Assembly (NCBI RefSeq): GCF_000708205.1
Contig: NW_014575558.1
Location: 496,001 to 560,000 of the forward strand
Length of the DNA stretch: 64,000 nt
Direction of reading: 5' to 3'
DNA from: Mixia osmundae IAM 14324
Taxonomy: Eukaryota > Basidiomycota > Mixiomycetes > Mixiales > Mixiaceae
The first letter of the stretch is position 1. Every line of letters starts with the position of its first letter. Of this stretch, positions 35,736 to 46,005 are shown one piece after another. The translations under genes and the position numbers were made by a program. The notes below the pieces were generated by a model. The model was not told where the DNA came from and ran no database searches. It saw only the letters and a list, made by a program, of their open reading frames with translations.

Positions 35736-37091
35736 TCACAGTCTGGGTCGCTTGCCGTTACCAGGTGCACGACGATTGGCAAGCTTTACTCCCTGCTTTG
35801 CGAAGCTCTCGGACAGCTCTGTAGGATCAAGCATCCCTCTGAACCGTTTCGGTGGGAAAACACTGAACGGGTCTGTGAAAGTCTGGGCGAGCAGCGGTTG
35901 GGGGAATAAGTGTCGCTGTCCCCTCTGTCCGAGCGACATGAGGATCATCCTGACTCGGTAGGTTCCCTCTGCGCGGATTGACAAGTCAGGAAAGGCGAAG
36001 AAGATGCCGTTGCGGTCTGAGAGATCTTTGAGCAGGTTGGCATTGGCTTGGAGAGAGCCCATTAGGTTGCGAATGGAGACGACTTCGCCCGGCCCGCGCT
36101 CGAATGGCAGCAGCTCTGCGGGCCGGATGACCTGCATCCGACGTGAGCTCATATTGACCGTGATGTACAAAGGACTGACGGGGGAGGGAGTGCGGTGAAA
36201 GTAGCTGGTCATGACGCCATCTGTCGCGAGCTGATGAGGTGAAGCCTGACTGGGTCCACTGTGACGGGGCGAGGGGGGCCAAATGTCTGTGAAGGACGAG
36301 CCCGGCGAGGAAGGCTGATAATGTGTCGGTGTCGTCGGAACGACCAGCGTTGGACTGTATGAAGGGTGGAGCACGAGGTTCTCGTCACGAGATCCGTCGC
36401 CTGACCAAAGGTCAACAGAGACGATGAGGAAGGAGAGATCCATGGAGCTGCCACCGACGCGTGAGCACGTGAATTTACAGGCAATACGTGAATGGCTGGC
36501 CTCGGATCGACAAGCTGTCCTTGGCCGTCGCGTACAATAAGCTGTGCAATGATGGGCGGTGAGAGCGGTCGACGATCCTATCAGGTCAGAGTCAGTCTCG
36601 AGGTCGTGCAGATGATGACACGTGATGACCTTAATGCCGAAACCTGCATTGCATGTCAGCACGGGCGACGGTTGGCGAGACAGTCTGATGACTCACCCGC
36701 CATTCGTCCTCTAATGGCGTTTTGCACGACAACGAGTTCATACGTACTGTCAGAAGTCCTCCGTCAACTTGCGTGGGGTGACGCAAACAGGCGCGACTGA
36801 CTAATCGGCAGCACGCTCCATTGACTCTTCATCGTCATCTTCGTCGCTGTCTTCCTGAGAGGTCGCGATTGAATCTTTCGAGCTTGTCCGTAGCTCGAGC
36901 GGTGCAGCGAGACTCTTGAGGTCAATGAAGCCGCTCGTTTGTCGAGCATTGCCATCTTGCTGCCTCAAGGGCGCGAGGGGCATTCTGCCTTGCATGGTGG
37001 GCGCCCAGCTCGGTATGATCTGTGGACTGGTGGTGGCGATGATGTTGTGCATGGGCATCTGAGGCAGATCTAGCGTAAACCAGTCTGTCAT
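35736..37091 (-). CDS. velB: Velvet-domain regulator, VelB-like
   Basis: Velvet transcription factor; VelB dimerises with VeA or VosA to control development and secondary metabolism. An acidic N-terminal exon ends E-R-A-A-D. Introns then assemble the first velvet half: Y-E-L-V-V-V-Q-N-A-I-R-G-R-M-A-G-F-G, D-R-R-P-L-S-P-P-I-I-A-Q-L-I-V-R-D, D-P-R-P-A-I-H. A Pro/Ser-rich insertion of roughly 70 residues splits the domain, as in known VelB proteins. The second half follows: L-M-G-S-L-Q-A-N-A, F-F-A-F-P-D-L-S-I-R-A-E-G-T-Y-R-V-R, F-R-G-M-L-D-P-T-E-L-S. A basic tail ends R-A-P-G-N-G-K-R-P-R-L. The split domain favours VelB over VosA/VeA. Confidence 0.87.
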
Positions 37092-37582
37092 GCTGAACGG
37101 TGCGTTGCTATCGCTCTCTGAGGGAGAGGAGCAAATCGTGCAGCGACATTATGGCGTATAGCTTGAACGCGAAGCGCATTCACGTAGCCCCCCTGAGAGC
37201 TATTGAAGCGGCACATATGAAAGCTTGACGCCGCCGAATTTGTGCAAAACCGCCCGTCACGAGCTTGCACGCTATCGGCTCGCAATGTCCCTGCGCAAGA
37301 CACGCCGACGACGGCTAGATCGAGATTGTTGGCTTTCTCGATACAATGAGAGTGCGGGAGTTGAGCTTTGTCGATGAGTGGAGGAGAAACCGAGCACTTT
37401 GTGGAATGAATTGGCAGTTCAATCGAGGGCTTGTTCAATCGAATCGCGGCGCGTGCCAAAGACTGACTTGACTTGACTTGACTTGCCAGTCTTACGGTTT
37501 CGTCTCTCTCCGTCGTCATCGCTTCTGACCTTTGCGGAGAGCTGCAGCCCTGGAGGAGCCGTAAGCGAGCGAACCTACAGTG
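37092..37582. promoter_or_regulatory. Divergent promoter region (velvet / WD40 gene)
   Basis: 490 bp between the VelB-like and Nup37-like starts, holding an ACTTG microsatellite (37466-37485). A long minus frame at 37088-37948 crosses the region but conflicts with the WD40 gene and has no domain. Confidence 0.4.
37466..37485. repeat. (ACTTG)4 microsatellite
   Basis: Four perfect tandem copies of ACTTG about 100 bp upstream of the WD40-gene start codon. Confidence 0.9.
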
Positions 37583-38845
37583 ATGAGCTTTGTTGCGCAA
37601 TATGCGGCGCAATCTGGCGAAACCATCAGAAAGCTCGTCATCGCGCCTGTAGACATTGGCGGCTTGCAGCTCGTTGCACTTGGCACGGATTCCTCCGTCG
37701 AGCTCGTCTGGATTGCAACGGCCACATACGATATCAAGCAGGCTCATACATTTTTCCTGGGCAACGATGTCACCGTCACTGCACTCGACTGGTCCGCGAG
37801 GACTCGTGAGCTCTCGCGTGAAGGCACGTCGACTGCAGTCTATGTCGAGTGAGTCGCACATGCAAGGTGCGGACACACGCTTATAATACGTAGGCTTCTC
37901 GTTGCGACAGCCAAACGGGAGCTGTGGCAGCTCAGCGGCACCATACACTTGGACGAGACAGCTTCTGGCTGCGAAAGCCTGCTTGTCGCGCGCGGCCGTT
38001 CGTCACATCGTGGTCAGATAACAAGCGTGTCTTTTTGCCGCGGCAAAGGCTACGAGGGTGTCGCGGCAACAGCTTCAGACGATGGAGCTATTCTCATCTG
38101 GAACCTAGACTCGACTGCCGATCCGCTCGACGATGAGATCAGCGACGTCTCAACAGCAGCATCGAACAACGTCAGACGACCCACTTGCTCAACAGTGCGT
38201 ACACACGCGCTGCGAACCTCCTCTGTTCATTGTTATATAGATTACGTTGCCGCACGGTGTCCTATCTGTGGCTTTCCATCCCGCGCAATTCGGCACGCTC
38301 ATGGCGTTTGATGTCACGGGCTCCATGCGCCTCATCGCCTGGACCGCACCAAATCGACCGACTCTGATGACACTCACCGATCCTCGATCAGCAAGTGACT
38401 ATCGCCAAGGCATGTCTAGCAAGCGTGGAGCTGCGGACTGGAAAATATCGCCCGTCACCGCGTGCGTTGCGAGCTTGCTGTCCAAGGCTCCACTGACGCG
38501 AACGGCAGCTTTGGTGCCCTAATAGGCGACAGATGCATCTTCTGGGACCTCGCCAACGATTGCAACGGAAGACCGCTCCAGACTGTCAGTGCTTTTACAG
38601 AGTCAGGCGACATCTTTCGATGGTCCAGTTCGGATTGGTTTGCGATTGCTACGAGCGCATCAAACCCCTCGAGTGCGCCTATCCGTATCATCGATAGCGC
38701 CTATCCGCAGCGACCTTTCGAGATCGGTCTGCCTCGGCGGGCGACTGTGCACGATCTCGCTTGGTTCACACATGACGATATACTGGCGATTGCTGCTGGC
38801 TCACAGATGCTTGTCTGCTTGCCGAGCCATGCTGCCGGCTATTGA
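37583..38845 (+). CDS. WD40-repeat protein, possibly nucleoporin Nup37
   Basis: The start at 37583 gives M-S-F-V-A-Q-Y-A-A-Q. Blade-like segments recur: L-V-A-L-G-T-D-S-S-V, I-T-S-V-S-F-C, A-A-T-A-S-D-D-G-A-I-L-I-W-N-L, G-V-L-S-V-A-F-H-P, F-D-V-T-G-S-M-R-L-I-A-W, D-L-A-W-F-T-H-D-D-I-L-A-I. Total length of about 370-390 aa, a single propeller and S-V-A-F-H-P-x-x-F-G-T-L-M fit Nup37 of the Nup107-160 complex, but WD40 families are easy to confuse. At least four short introns. It ends 32 bp from the convergent GAR1 gene. Confidence 0.6.
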
Positions 38846-38877
38846 CAACCTCAAACAATACACCACATGCAATCAGG

Positions 38878-39664
38878 TCAATATCCACGACCTCTGGGCG
38901 CGCCTCTGAATCCGCCTCTTCCTCTCGGCGCACCTCGGGTTGCGAAGCCACCTCGACCGCCCGCGCCTCCTCTTGGTGCAAATCCTCGACTGGCGCCCCC
39001 TCTCGGCGCAAAGCCTCGTCCTCTCGGCGCACCTCGCCCTCTGCCGCGTCCGCCGGCTGCAGGACCTCCTCGACCTCCTCGTGATTTCGCTGCACAACTG
39101 CTCGTCAGCATAGCTCGATCAGACGACACAGAGAACAAACTTTTCGTGCCTGGCGGGGGCTTGGGCTTAGGGACAAATCTGTCTATAGGTAGTAGCTTGT
39201 CGCCTCCAATGAAGACTTTGTCGCCTTGCTTGAACGAGGTTGCAATCATGCCTTCGGCCATCTTGATCGTGAAGAAGACTTCGTTGATCGGTCCCAGTAT
39301 CTCATCGACCTTGCCTATAGACGACTTGTTCTCGAGATAGATGGGTGCATTGAAGTAAGGAACCTGCTCTTTTGCGTCAAGCACGCGCTCGTGTTCGTGA
39401 GGCAGAGTCTCACTTTAGTCGTGTTAGTCGATGCGCAAAGGAGCTCTCCTTCGACGGCATGCATAGCTGTGCCCATCTCTATCCTTGTCATACCTGAGCA
39501 TTTCACTCCATGCCGAAAGCAATCAACGGACCTATCACTTCTGCTGGCGGTCCAAGATCGTAGCCACCGCCTGCACCTCCGCCACGGCCACCTCGGAAGC
39601 CACCTCTACCGCCTCTGCTGAAGCCTCTGTCGCTCCCTCGTCCTCTGAAGCCGCCTCGACTCAT
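38878..39664 (-). CDS. GAR1: H/ACA snoRNP protein Gar1
   Basis: Core protein of box H/ACA RNPs (pseudouridylation and telomerase). An RGG-rich head ([10 protein letters not shown]) is followed by the Gar1 core: [15 protein letters not shown], then across an intron (GTGAGA...GAGCAG) [29 protein letters not shown] and [13 protein letters not shown]. The C-terminal RGG box is encoded by a repetitive stretch at about 38880-39070. The first intron appears to be only 38 nt. Nucleolar by family. The two glycine/arginine-rich ends match the known architecture. Confidence 0.93.
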
Positions 39665-40560
39665 CTTTAATGATCACGTAGCGTGCTTACCTTCGCGCAA
39701 AATTTATGCATTGGCGCACGTATCGATTATCGACGCACCCTTCTGGACGCAAGCTCAAGCACCAGCGCTCAAGCTCTTCGGAAGCAGTCGCTGTTTGGGG
39801 CTACAACCAGAGCTTCAGGCCAGATGGATGCGAGCTCTGTGCATGTGTACGGTCTCGTAGCCCCTCACATGTACGCTCACAAGAAAGAGGCATCAGCCAC
39901 CTGTCTATTGCACACTAGGCCACACAGGGCGCCCACGCAGCTCAAGATCTCGAGTGAGACTCGACAGTGGCTCAGTAGTGAGGATCTAGCCACAGATGCA
40001 TATACTGCCTGGAATGCCACTGAACGATATCGTGTAGGCCAGAATGATCAGTCAGTGATCCTGCGTCCGGATTCCCGACATTAGTGAGGTCACCCAGTTG
40101 TCCGGGTCTGACATGCTCGGACGTGACACGATCGTCTTTGTCGCATGGGACAACAGACGGTCGAGAACCAGTGAGTACCCTGACGATCGGCCAAGCTTCA
40201 TGGAGCCGAAAACATCCAATCAATAAGGGCGATTCACTAACGTTCGAGCTGTAGAGTCCTTTTTCGACCGGCCTCACGCGAGTTTTGGCGCGGAGACAAA
40301 GCTTGGAGAATTCATAGGCCCAGTGGAACAGACAAGACTGCGCTCGCCCCTCTATTGAGACCAGTTGATGAGCACACACGGGAGCTCCCGAGTGAGTTCA
40401 GTCAGATCGTCACTCTCGTCTGGCCGACATCGACAATCTATAAGGCAGAATCGACATTCTCGCTCTCTCCAGCTTGTGCCTGTCTGCCTGCTCTGACAGG
40501 CATTCTGGCTCGAGAAGACAGTCAACTGCTGGTTCAGTGACCCGCTGAGTGCCCTCGGAG
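39665..40560. other. Unassigned upstream region of second velvet gene
   Basis: About 900 bp. Overlapping frames on both strands (plus 39683-40084, minus 39972-40379) stay open for over 130 codons but show no signal, domain or good introns. Most likely the promoter and leader of the velvet gene at 40561, though a small gene cannot be excluded. Confidence 0.35.
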
Positions 40561-42500
40561 ATGTCGATGTTCGCGCCTATCGTACCTGCTCCCCTGCCGC
40601 CGAGTCCGCTCGAAGCGCCTCATCACGAACATGGTCATCGCCTCATTCGCCAAGTCAGAAGTGACCGCCAACGAGTGTAAGTCTCCGGCTTCGTGGTTCT
40701 CTTCTGCCCCGTGTCCCTCTTTGCTCCCCAGCCAAGCAGCACTTCCCCCTGCAAACGCTCACGAGCGTGGACCGCATTCACGATGCTCATGACGATCTTG
40801 CGCGCAGACAATACCATCTCGAGGTCACTCAGCAGCCGAAGCAAGCGCGCATGTGTGGCACCGGTGAGAAGGCAGACCGGCGCCCATTGGATCCTCCGCC
40901 CATCATCCAGTTGCGTATCGAGGACAGCACCGGTCAGGATGTTACCAGCCCAACGGTAGCAGGCACGCGCCGTCACCAAGCGGCTTCACTCACCCAGAGG
41001 TCTGCTCACTCCTGCTCATCACGTCACCAGCTTGAGCTGAGCTGGATCGCCACAGTCCCTACTTCTTCTGCTTTGCTTCTCTTTGCTTTGCCGGCTCGGA
41101 TCAGGAACTCTACGTACTCAATCCGGAGAACAAGACGCGCTACGTGACCGGCACCGTCGTCTCTTCGCTCTACCATATGCGAGATGGAACGTCCAATCCG
41201 CACGACTCGGTCTATTTCGTCTTTCCCGACATCAACATCCGAGTCGAAGGCACATTCCGCTTCAAGATGAGCATGTATGAGATTGTCGGGTCAGTAGCGA
41301 CACTGCGTCGGCTTGTCGTCCACTGACAAGACGCTCTGCAGGAGCGAGGTACATCACTGCAAAAGCATCTGGACTAATTCGTTTGTGGTCTATTCTGCAA
41401 AGGTTTGCCACATCTCTGGTCATCATGGGCAATATGCTGAGCATGGCTTTCGGCAGCGCTTCCCCGGCATGGAAGGATCGACCGAGCTTTCGAAAGCCTT
41501 TGCTGAGCAAGGGATTCACATCCGCATCCGCAAGCCTGCAACGAAGCGCAAAACCGCATCAACCGGTAGCGATTCACAAGAAGAGGGTTCGTCAGACGAG
41601 CCCTTCTTGCGATGCGGTCCGAACGGCAAAGTACTCGGTCGTGGTCCCAAAGCGCGCAAAGCTAGTCAATCTGCTGCAGCGGCCACTCGAGAACGCAGCG
41701 TTTCTACACCTGCTCGGAGTCCCAGATCGGCAGAGCAGGTTAGCTCAGCATTCTTACACGCTTTACAAGTCTCATCATTGGTACAGTTGGCCCATGTGCC
41801 ATCGCAGCCCCTTGCAAATCGTGCAGTATACCCATCTCAGCGAAATTCGTCACCCGGCTCGTCTGAACTGCCCGACGCCGCGCTATCAGCGCGAGGCATG
41901 CCTGGCACTGTCAGCAAAAGCAATCTTTCTGCCCAGGCATCTCTGCAAGGAGTGTATGTCTCCGAGCATCGTCACGAACCGCATCACGCGACTTCCCTAC
42001 CGACGTTCTCTGTCAATGTCCCTCCGCCCATGAGCACGCGCTACGCCTCCTCGCTCGATCAGCGCCGAAGCTCGCTTGTCGATGCCAACGGGCGTTACTC
42101 TGTTTCACCGGGGATGAGCAGCTACACCTCGATGCAGACTGCTCGACCAGACCTTTACGACCATGACGCGCAACATGTCATCTCACGATCGCCTAGAGAA
42201 GAGCTACCTTTCGCATACAGTCCAGGTTTCTCACACGCGCCTTTGCAACCTTATCACGAGTCGCCCATGGCACCACAGCATGTTCCTAGACATTACGAAC
42301 AATCTCCGCCTCGCGTAGCATCAGATAGACCTGCTTTGACATACGATCAGCTGCTGCAATCGCCTCCTGGCGGCTTTTATCATCAAGACCCGCGATACCA
42401 TCGCAATAGCTCCAATCATCAAGCGCAGGAGCACTACGAACGCAGCCAGACGGGCCATTGGCGCCGTCCAGGCTGCGATCAGCATCATCATGCGGCTTGA
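40561..42500 (+). CDS. Velvet-domain regulator, VosA/VeA-type
   Basis: Second velvet gene, 3.5 kb from the VelB-like one. Exon 1 (M-S-M-F-A-P-I-V-P-A-P-L-P-P) ends at a GTAAGT donor. The velvet core: Y-H-L-E-V-T-Q-Q-P-K-Q-A-R-M-C-G-T-G-E-K, D-R-R-P-L-D-P-P-P-I-I-Q-L-R-I, Y-F-F-C-F-A-S-L-C, V-F-P-D-I-N-I-R-V-E-G-T-F-R-F-K, F-V-V-Y-S-A-K-R-F-P-G-M-E-G-S-T-E-L-S-K-A-F-A. A basic stretch (R-K-P-A-T-K-R-K) could be an NLS. A long Ser/Pro/His/Tyr-rich tail follows, as in VosA/VeA proteins. The core is not split by an insertion. The intron around 40935-41045 is not fully resolved. Confidence 0.83.
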
Positions 42501-42912
42501 TCGATATGAAGCTATCGGAGCCCGCAAAGAAGAGCAGAGCTCGCCAGCATTCCACTGCAACCTGTACTCTGGTAGCAATGCGAGTTCTGGCTGTAAAATC
42601 TGGCTCACACAGCGCCAATCAAGCTGTGACCGACTATCAATCTCCTTCGTTGATCTCGGTGTATCCTACGTCTATTTCGCCGGGTCAGCTGACTGACACC
42701 TCTTTGTGGCTGTTTGCCATCCGTCTACTTTTGAATTTGCGTGGGCTCGTGGGCATCTTTACCGCCCGCGAGAACTGTTGTCTTGCGCCATTGCCATCCC
42801 CTGTTTGAATCCTGTGTTCTGGTCCGATTAGATCTACGTGCCTGCATGCGCCGGTGATCCACGGTGATAGACCTCAATTGACGCGTCGCGCGCGTGCACC
42901 AGCCTGACCGCC
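42501..42912. other. Intergenic, Vam7 promoter side
   Basis: About 410 bp between the second velvet gene and Vam7. Short frames only; nothing supported beyond the expected 3' end and promoter. Confidence 0.45.
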
Positions 42913-43995
42913 ATGGCGCAGAGCAGCTTGTCCGGCATCTTCATCCGCTCTCATCAGACCAGAACGTCGCCAAAGACGCACATAGCGTATGCTGTCGAGG
43001 TGCACGAGTCAACGTCGAGGACATGGACAGTGTGGCGAAGGTATAGCGAATTTGAGGATCTCGACAAAGATCTACTCGCAGATGTTGGCTCATCCCCGAG
43101 CCACCCTTCCTTACCGCCCAAACGAAGCTGGACGATGAAAATGGGACGAGGCATACACGACGAGAGCCTCATAGAAGAACGTAGGCTCGGTCTCGAGCAA
43201 TACTTGAGAGGTATACTTGGCGGTCGTGACGATCGATTCAGGCAGAGCCATTGCTTCATTGCGTTCATTGCAGCTGCCCCTGGTGCTAGCTCCTCGTCGA
43301 AAGCTGCTCTAGCGTCAACGGGCTTCACTGTCTCGACTTGGCTCGACGAACATGCAAGCCTGGTCGGACTGAGCCGAGAGATCCGTGCGGAGCTTAGTCG
43401 GCGAGACTCGCTCTCGACTTCTGGTGACTCTACAGCATCCCACCAAGCCAATGTGCAAGCGAAGAAGAAGCTGGCTCAGCTTGTATCGCGTTCGACAACG
43501 CTCTCCAAGGGATTGGCAGAACTGGCAAAATCTGGTCTGCCAGAGGGCGAGCTCAGGAGGCGAACAGACATGATATCCTCCCTACAAGACGATGCAGAAA
43601 CCCTCGGAAAGCTGTCTGTTGCCAGTCGTCACCCAGCACGGGGCGCGATGCCGCGTGAGTCTGTATCTACTGGTCGCGCGGAACTGCTGGGGTCCAGCGC
43701 GGGCCTCAAACGACCGGGTCGAACGCTCGGCGCAGGCGCTAAACCTGTTGAGACTACCGAGACACGTGCACTTGACGATCATGGGCTGATGCAGCTCCAG
43801 ACACAAATGATGTCTGCTCAAGATGACCGATTATCGAGCCTATCTGCTGTAGTGAGGCGGCAGAAAGAGCTCAGTCTGGCTATCTCTCACGAGCTAGAAT
43901 CCCAGAACGAGCTCCTCGATGGTCTGTCGAACGATGTAGATTCGAGCGCAGCCAAATTGGGCAGCGCCACGAAACAGCTCAGGCGATTAGGCTAG
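42913..43995 (+). CDS. VAM7: Vam7-like PX-domain Qc-SNARE
   Basis: Soluble SNARE for vacuole fusion, recruited by PI3P. 360 aa, single exon. The N-terminal PX domain has W-T-V-W-R-R-Y-S-E-F-E-D-L, L-P-P-K-R and R-R-L-G-L-E-Q-Y-L. The middle is Ser/Arg-rich and low-complexity. The C-terminal Qc-SNARE helix runs Q-T-Q-M-M-S-A-Q-D-D-R-L-S-S-L through I-S-H-E-L-E-S-Q-N-E-L-L-D-G-L, with the zero-layer Gln. It lacks a membrane anchor, as expected for Vam7. The ATG at 42913 has a CC-A-T-G-G context. Confidence 0.93.
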   Translation: MAQSSLSGIFIRSHQTRTSPKTHIAYAVEVHESTSRTWTVWRRYSEFEDLDKDLLADVGSSPSHPSLPPKRSWTMKMGRGIHDESLIEERRLGLEQYLRGILGGRDDRFRQSHCFIAFIAAAPGASSSSKAALASTGFTVSTWLDEHASLVGLSREIRAELSRRDSLSTSGDSTASHQANVQAKKKLAQLVSRSTTLSKGLAELAKSGLPEGELRRRTDMISSLQDDAETLGKLSVASRHPARGAMPRESVSTGRAELLGSSAGLKRPGRTLGAGAKPVETTETRALDDHGLMQLQTQMMSAQDDRLSSLSAVVRRQKELSLAISHELESQNELLDGLSNDVDSSAAKLGSATKQLRRLG

Positions 43996-44046
43996 TCTGG
44001 GGCGTACAATTAGAATTGACAATGTACAACAGGATGTTGTGATCTT

Positions 44047-45192
44047 CTAGACCTTGACCTTGAACCTCTTGCTTGCGGTGTATGTCTTGCCGCGCGAGTA
44101 AGTGTCCTCGCCGACCGAGTATGGCTCCTTCTTATGCTGACTTCCGAATCGTTTCCTGAGCGCCGCGATCATCTGAGTGAACCAAAAGATATTGAGGCCT
44201 GAGATTGTTTTGTCAGTTCCGCGCAGATGCTAGCAGAGAGCATTACCCCAGAGCACAATATTGGCGACAATGTAGACCTCGCGTAGTCCAGCAGGAATCT
44301 GGCTTCTCACTTGATGCGTCACCTTGACAAAGACGATACTCTGCCATGTGCCGTAGACCAGCCGGACGCTGAAGAATGTGATCAGAAGCACGATGCCGTT
44401 GATGAGCTGCCACAGTGATCCCGTCCTTGACTGCAACGTGCGTTAGGGGAAGAAAGCACTCATGGAGGGCGTCCTCACAGTCTTGTCCAGGAACCAATGG
44501 ATGTTAAGCGGTATAGTCGAGGCTTTCCGGTCCATCAACGACAGTCTCGCAATGCGCGAGATACTCACCTTCCCACTGCGCGCGAGTCAGCATCTCTTTG
44601 TGAGCTGTCAGATTTCATCACCACTTACGACGAGGAATACGGCGCCAAAGTAGTTCAGAAATGGCCGAAAGGTGAAGAGGAACACGATGAAGCAGCCGAC
44701 ACCGTGCGCCTGTAGATCCGCAGCTTTAGTGCTCAGCTCTCTCAGAATTGCCTGCCCGGCGCGTACCAAGAAGCCGATGCCGTACTTTCTGATTAGCCAC
44801 AGGCTGACGAGTGAGTCCCATGCCATGAAGCCGACTGCAACCGCCATGACATAGCTCGTCTCTACACTTGTACCAAAGACTTTGTCCTTCCTTATCGCTT
44901 CTGCGCCCGGGAAATTGCCGGCGAGCAGCCAAAGAGAGACGGGTGTGGCATAACAAGCGTGCAATAAAGCGACCAGATGAATGTCCCAGTCTGTCTTACC
45001 CGTTCTCGTGAGTCGGTTGTACGATACCGGACACACTCTAGGCGAGATGACGGACGAGGCATATTGGATTGCCCAGCAGGTCGCGAAAGCAAAGACGATG
45101 ATGTGTAGATAATCCGGCAGCGTCGTCAGCCCCAGCGCTTCGCTCAATCCGTGCGCTATGGGCGCCCATGTCATAAAGACTGCATCGTGCAT
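44047..45192 (-). CDS. TLC-domain membrane protein (TRAM/LAG1/CLN8 family)
   Basis: Multi-span ER-type membrane protein of the TLC family, whose members act in ceramide synthesis or membrane lipid handling. The start at 45192 gives M-H-D-A-V-F-M-T-W-A-P-I-A-H. Seen: Y-N-R-L-T-R-T-G-K-T-D-W-D-I-H-L-V-A-L-L-H-A (TLC entry), M-A-W-D-S-L-V-S-L (core), F-T-F-R-P-F-L-N-Y-F-G-A-V-F. Introns follow, then more membrane segments, and a basic tail ending F-K-V-K-V. It lacks the Hox-like and HHxxDD features expected of ceramide synthase, so TMEM56/TLCD-like is more likely. The substrate is unknown. Confidence 0.82.
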
Positions 45193-45335
45193 CCTCGACC
45201 GCCTCTTGTGCCGAAACGCAGGCGATGCTCGCGGCTCTGTGGAGGTACGGCGCGTCTTTTAGGGCCCGTACGATTTCGAATGTAAATTTGAAAGTAAATG
45301 TAAATGTAAATTTTGCGACACGAAAATTTACTACT

Positions 45336-45384
45336 GCGTACGATTTGCGCATAGGTAATAGTATAGTAAAGTAAATTACTTGTG
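45336..45384. repeat. Subterminal repeat of the MITE, left copy
   Basis: Contains TGCGTACGATTT followed by ATAGTATAGTAAAGTAAATT. A directly repeated, nearly identical segment lies near 45691-45733 in the right arm. Confidence 0.75.
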
Positions 45385-45690
45385 GGGAAATCGCGGCTNG
45401 CTGCCGAGCAGGCGGATGTGGTGCAAATTTGCTAGTCGAAATTTCGAAGAGTAAAATTTACTATCTGATCCCTTTGTNGTCTCTTCTTGGGTTGCAGACT
45501 GTCAATGGCGGAGCCAAGCACTGCGCGCTCCGCCAATGATAATAGTAAGCACAGCAGCTGCCTTTAGCAGCTTCGGCCCCCGATGCGACAGCATGTTGAT
45601 ACTGCTGCGTGGAGGAGGCGACTGGTGTGCGGTGCGTCTCCGCGCCATCTCCGCCCCAATTTACTATACTTCTGCTTTTTACTTTGCTCG

Positions 45691-45733
45691 TGCGTACGAT
45701 TTCAAAANATAGTATAGTAAAGTAAATTCTCGA
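45691..45733. repeat. Subterminal repeat of the MITE, right copy
   Basis: TGCGTACGATTT, then ATAGTATAGTAAAGTAAATT, in the same orientation as the left copy at 45336. An N lies at 45708. Confidence 0.75.
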
Positions 45734-46005
45734 GGCAAATTTGCTCTCAGGTAGCCTGTGAGCAAGAATTTACATTACTATACCACAAAAATTTACCATT
45801 CGAAATCGTACGGGCCCTTACACGAATTCTTTAGCTTTATCGATAATCTCATTGCCGGTCGTCACGTCACATGTCAAGCGACGAGATCTCCTTTATTGCC
45901 CCTCTGCTCGACTCCTGGTTGTCTGAACAGTCACTAGTCTGAAGTCTCCGAATTTGCGCGAGCTTCAAATTCACTTGCATCCCGTCTGATACAAAGCCAC
46001 GAACC

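Larger units (their letters stand above)
45262..45817. mobile_element. 556-bp MITE, Harbinger/Tourist-like (TTA target duplication)
   Basis: Non-autonomous DNA transposon with no coding capacity. The left end GGGCCCGTACGATTTCGAAT is repeated in exact inverted form at the right end, followed on both sides by a related TAAATTT tract. TTA at 45259-45261 and at 45818-45820 forms a 3-bp target duplication, the PIF/Harbinger hallmark; GGGCC-starting ends also fit that group. AT-rich arms full of GTAAATT/TATAGTAAAGTAAATT flank a GC-richer centre. GTACGATTT also occurs inside both arms. It lies between the divergent TLC gene and the 46-kb secreted-protein gene, so it may have added to their promoter. 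Three single N calls fall inside it. Confidence 0.88.

Noticed and set aside
37088-37948. 286-codon minus frame between the velvet and WD40 genes
   Set aside because: Overlaps the WD40 coding sequence in antisense and shows no signal, domain or splice logic.
38900-39080. CRISPR-like or satellite repeat at the GAR1 3' end
   Set aside because: The short imperfect repeats are codons of the RGG box; spacing follows the protein repeat, not a repeat-spacer array.
38842-39097. Arg/Glu- and Arg/Ser-rich frames over GAR1 3' end
   Set aside because: Shadows of the repetitive RGG-box coding sequence.
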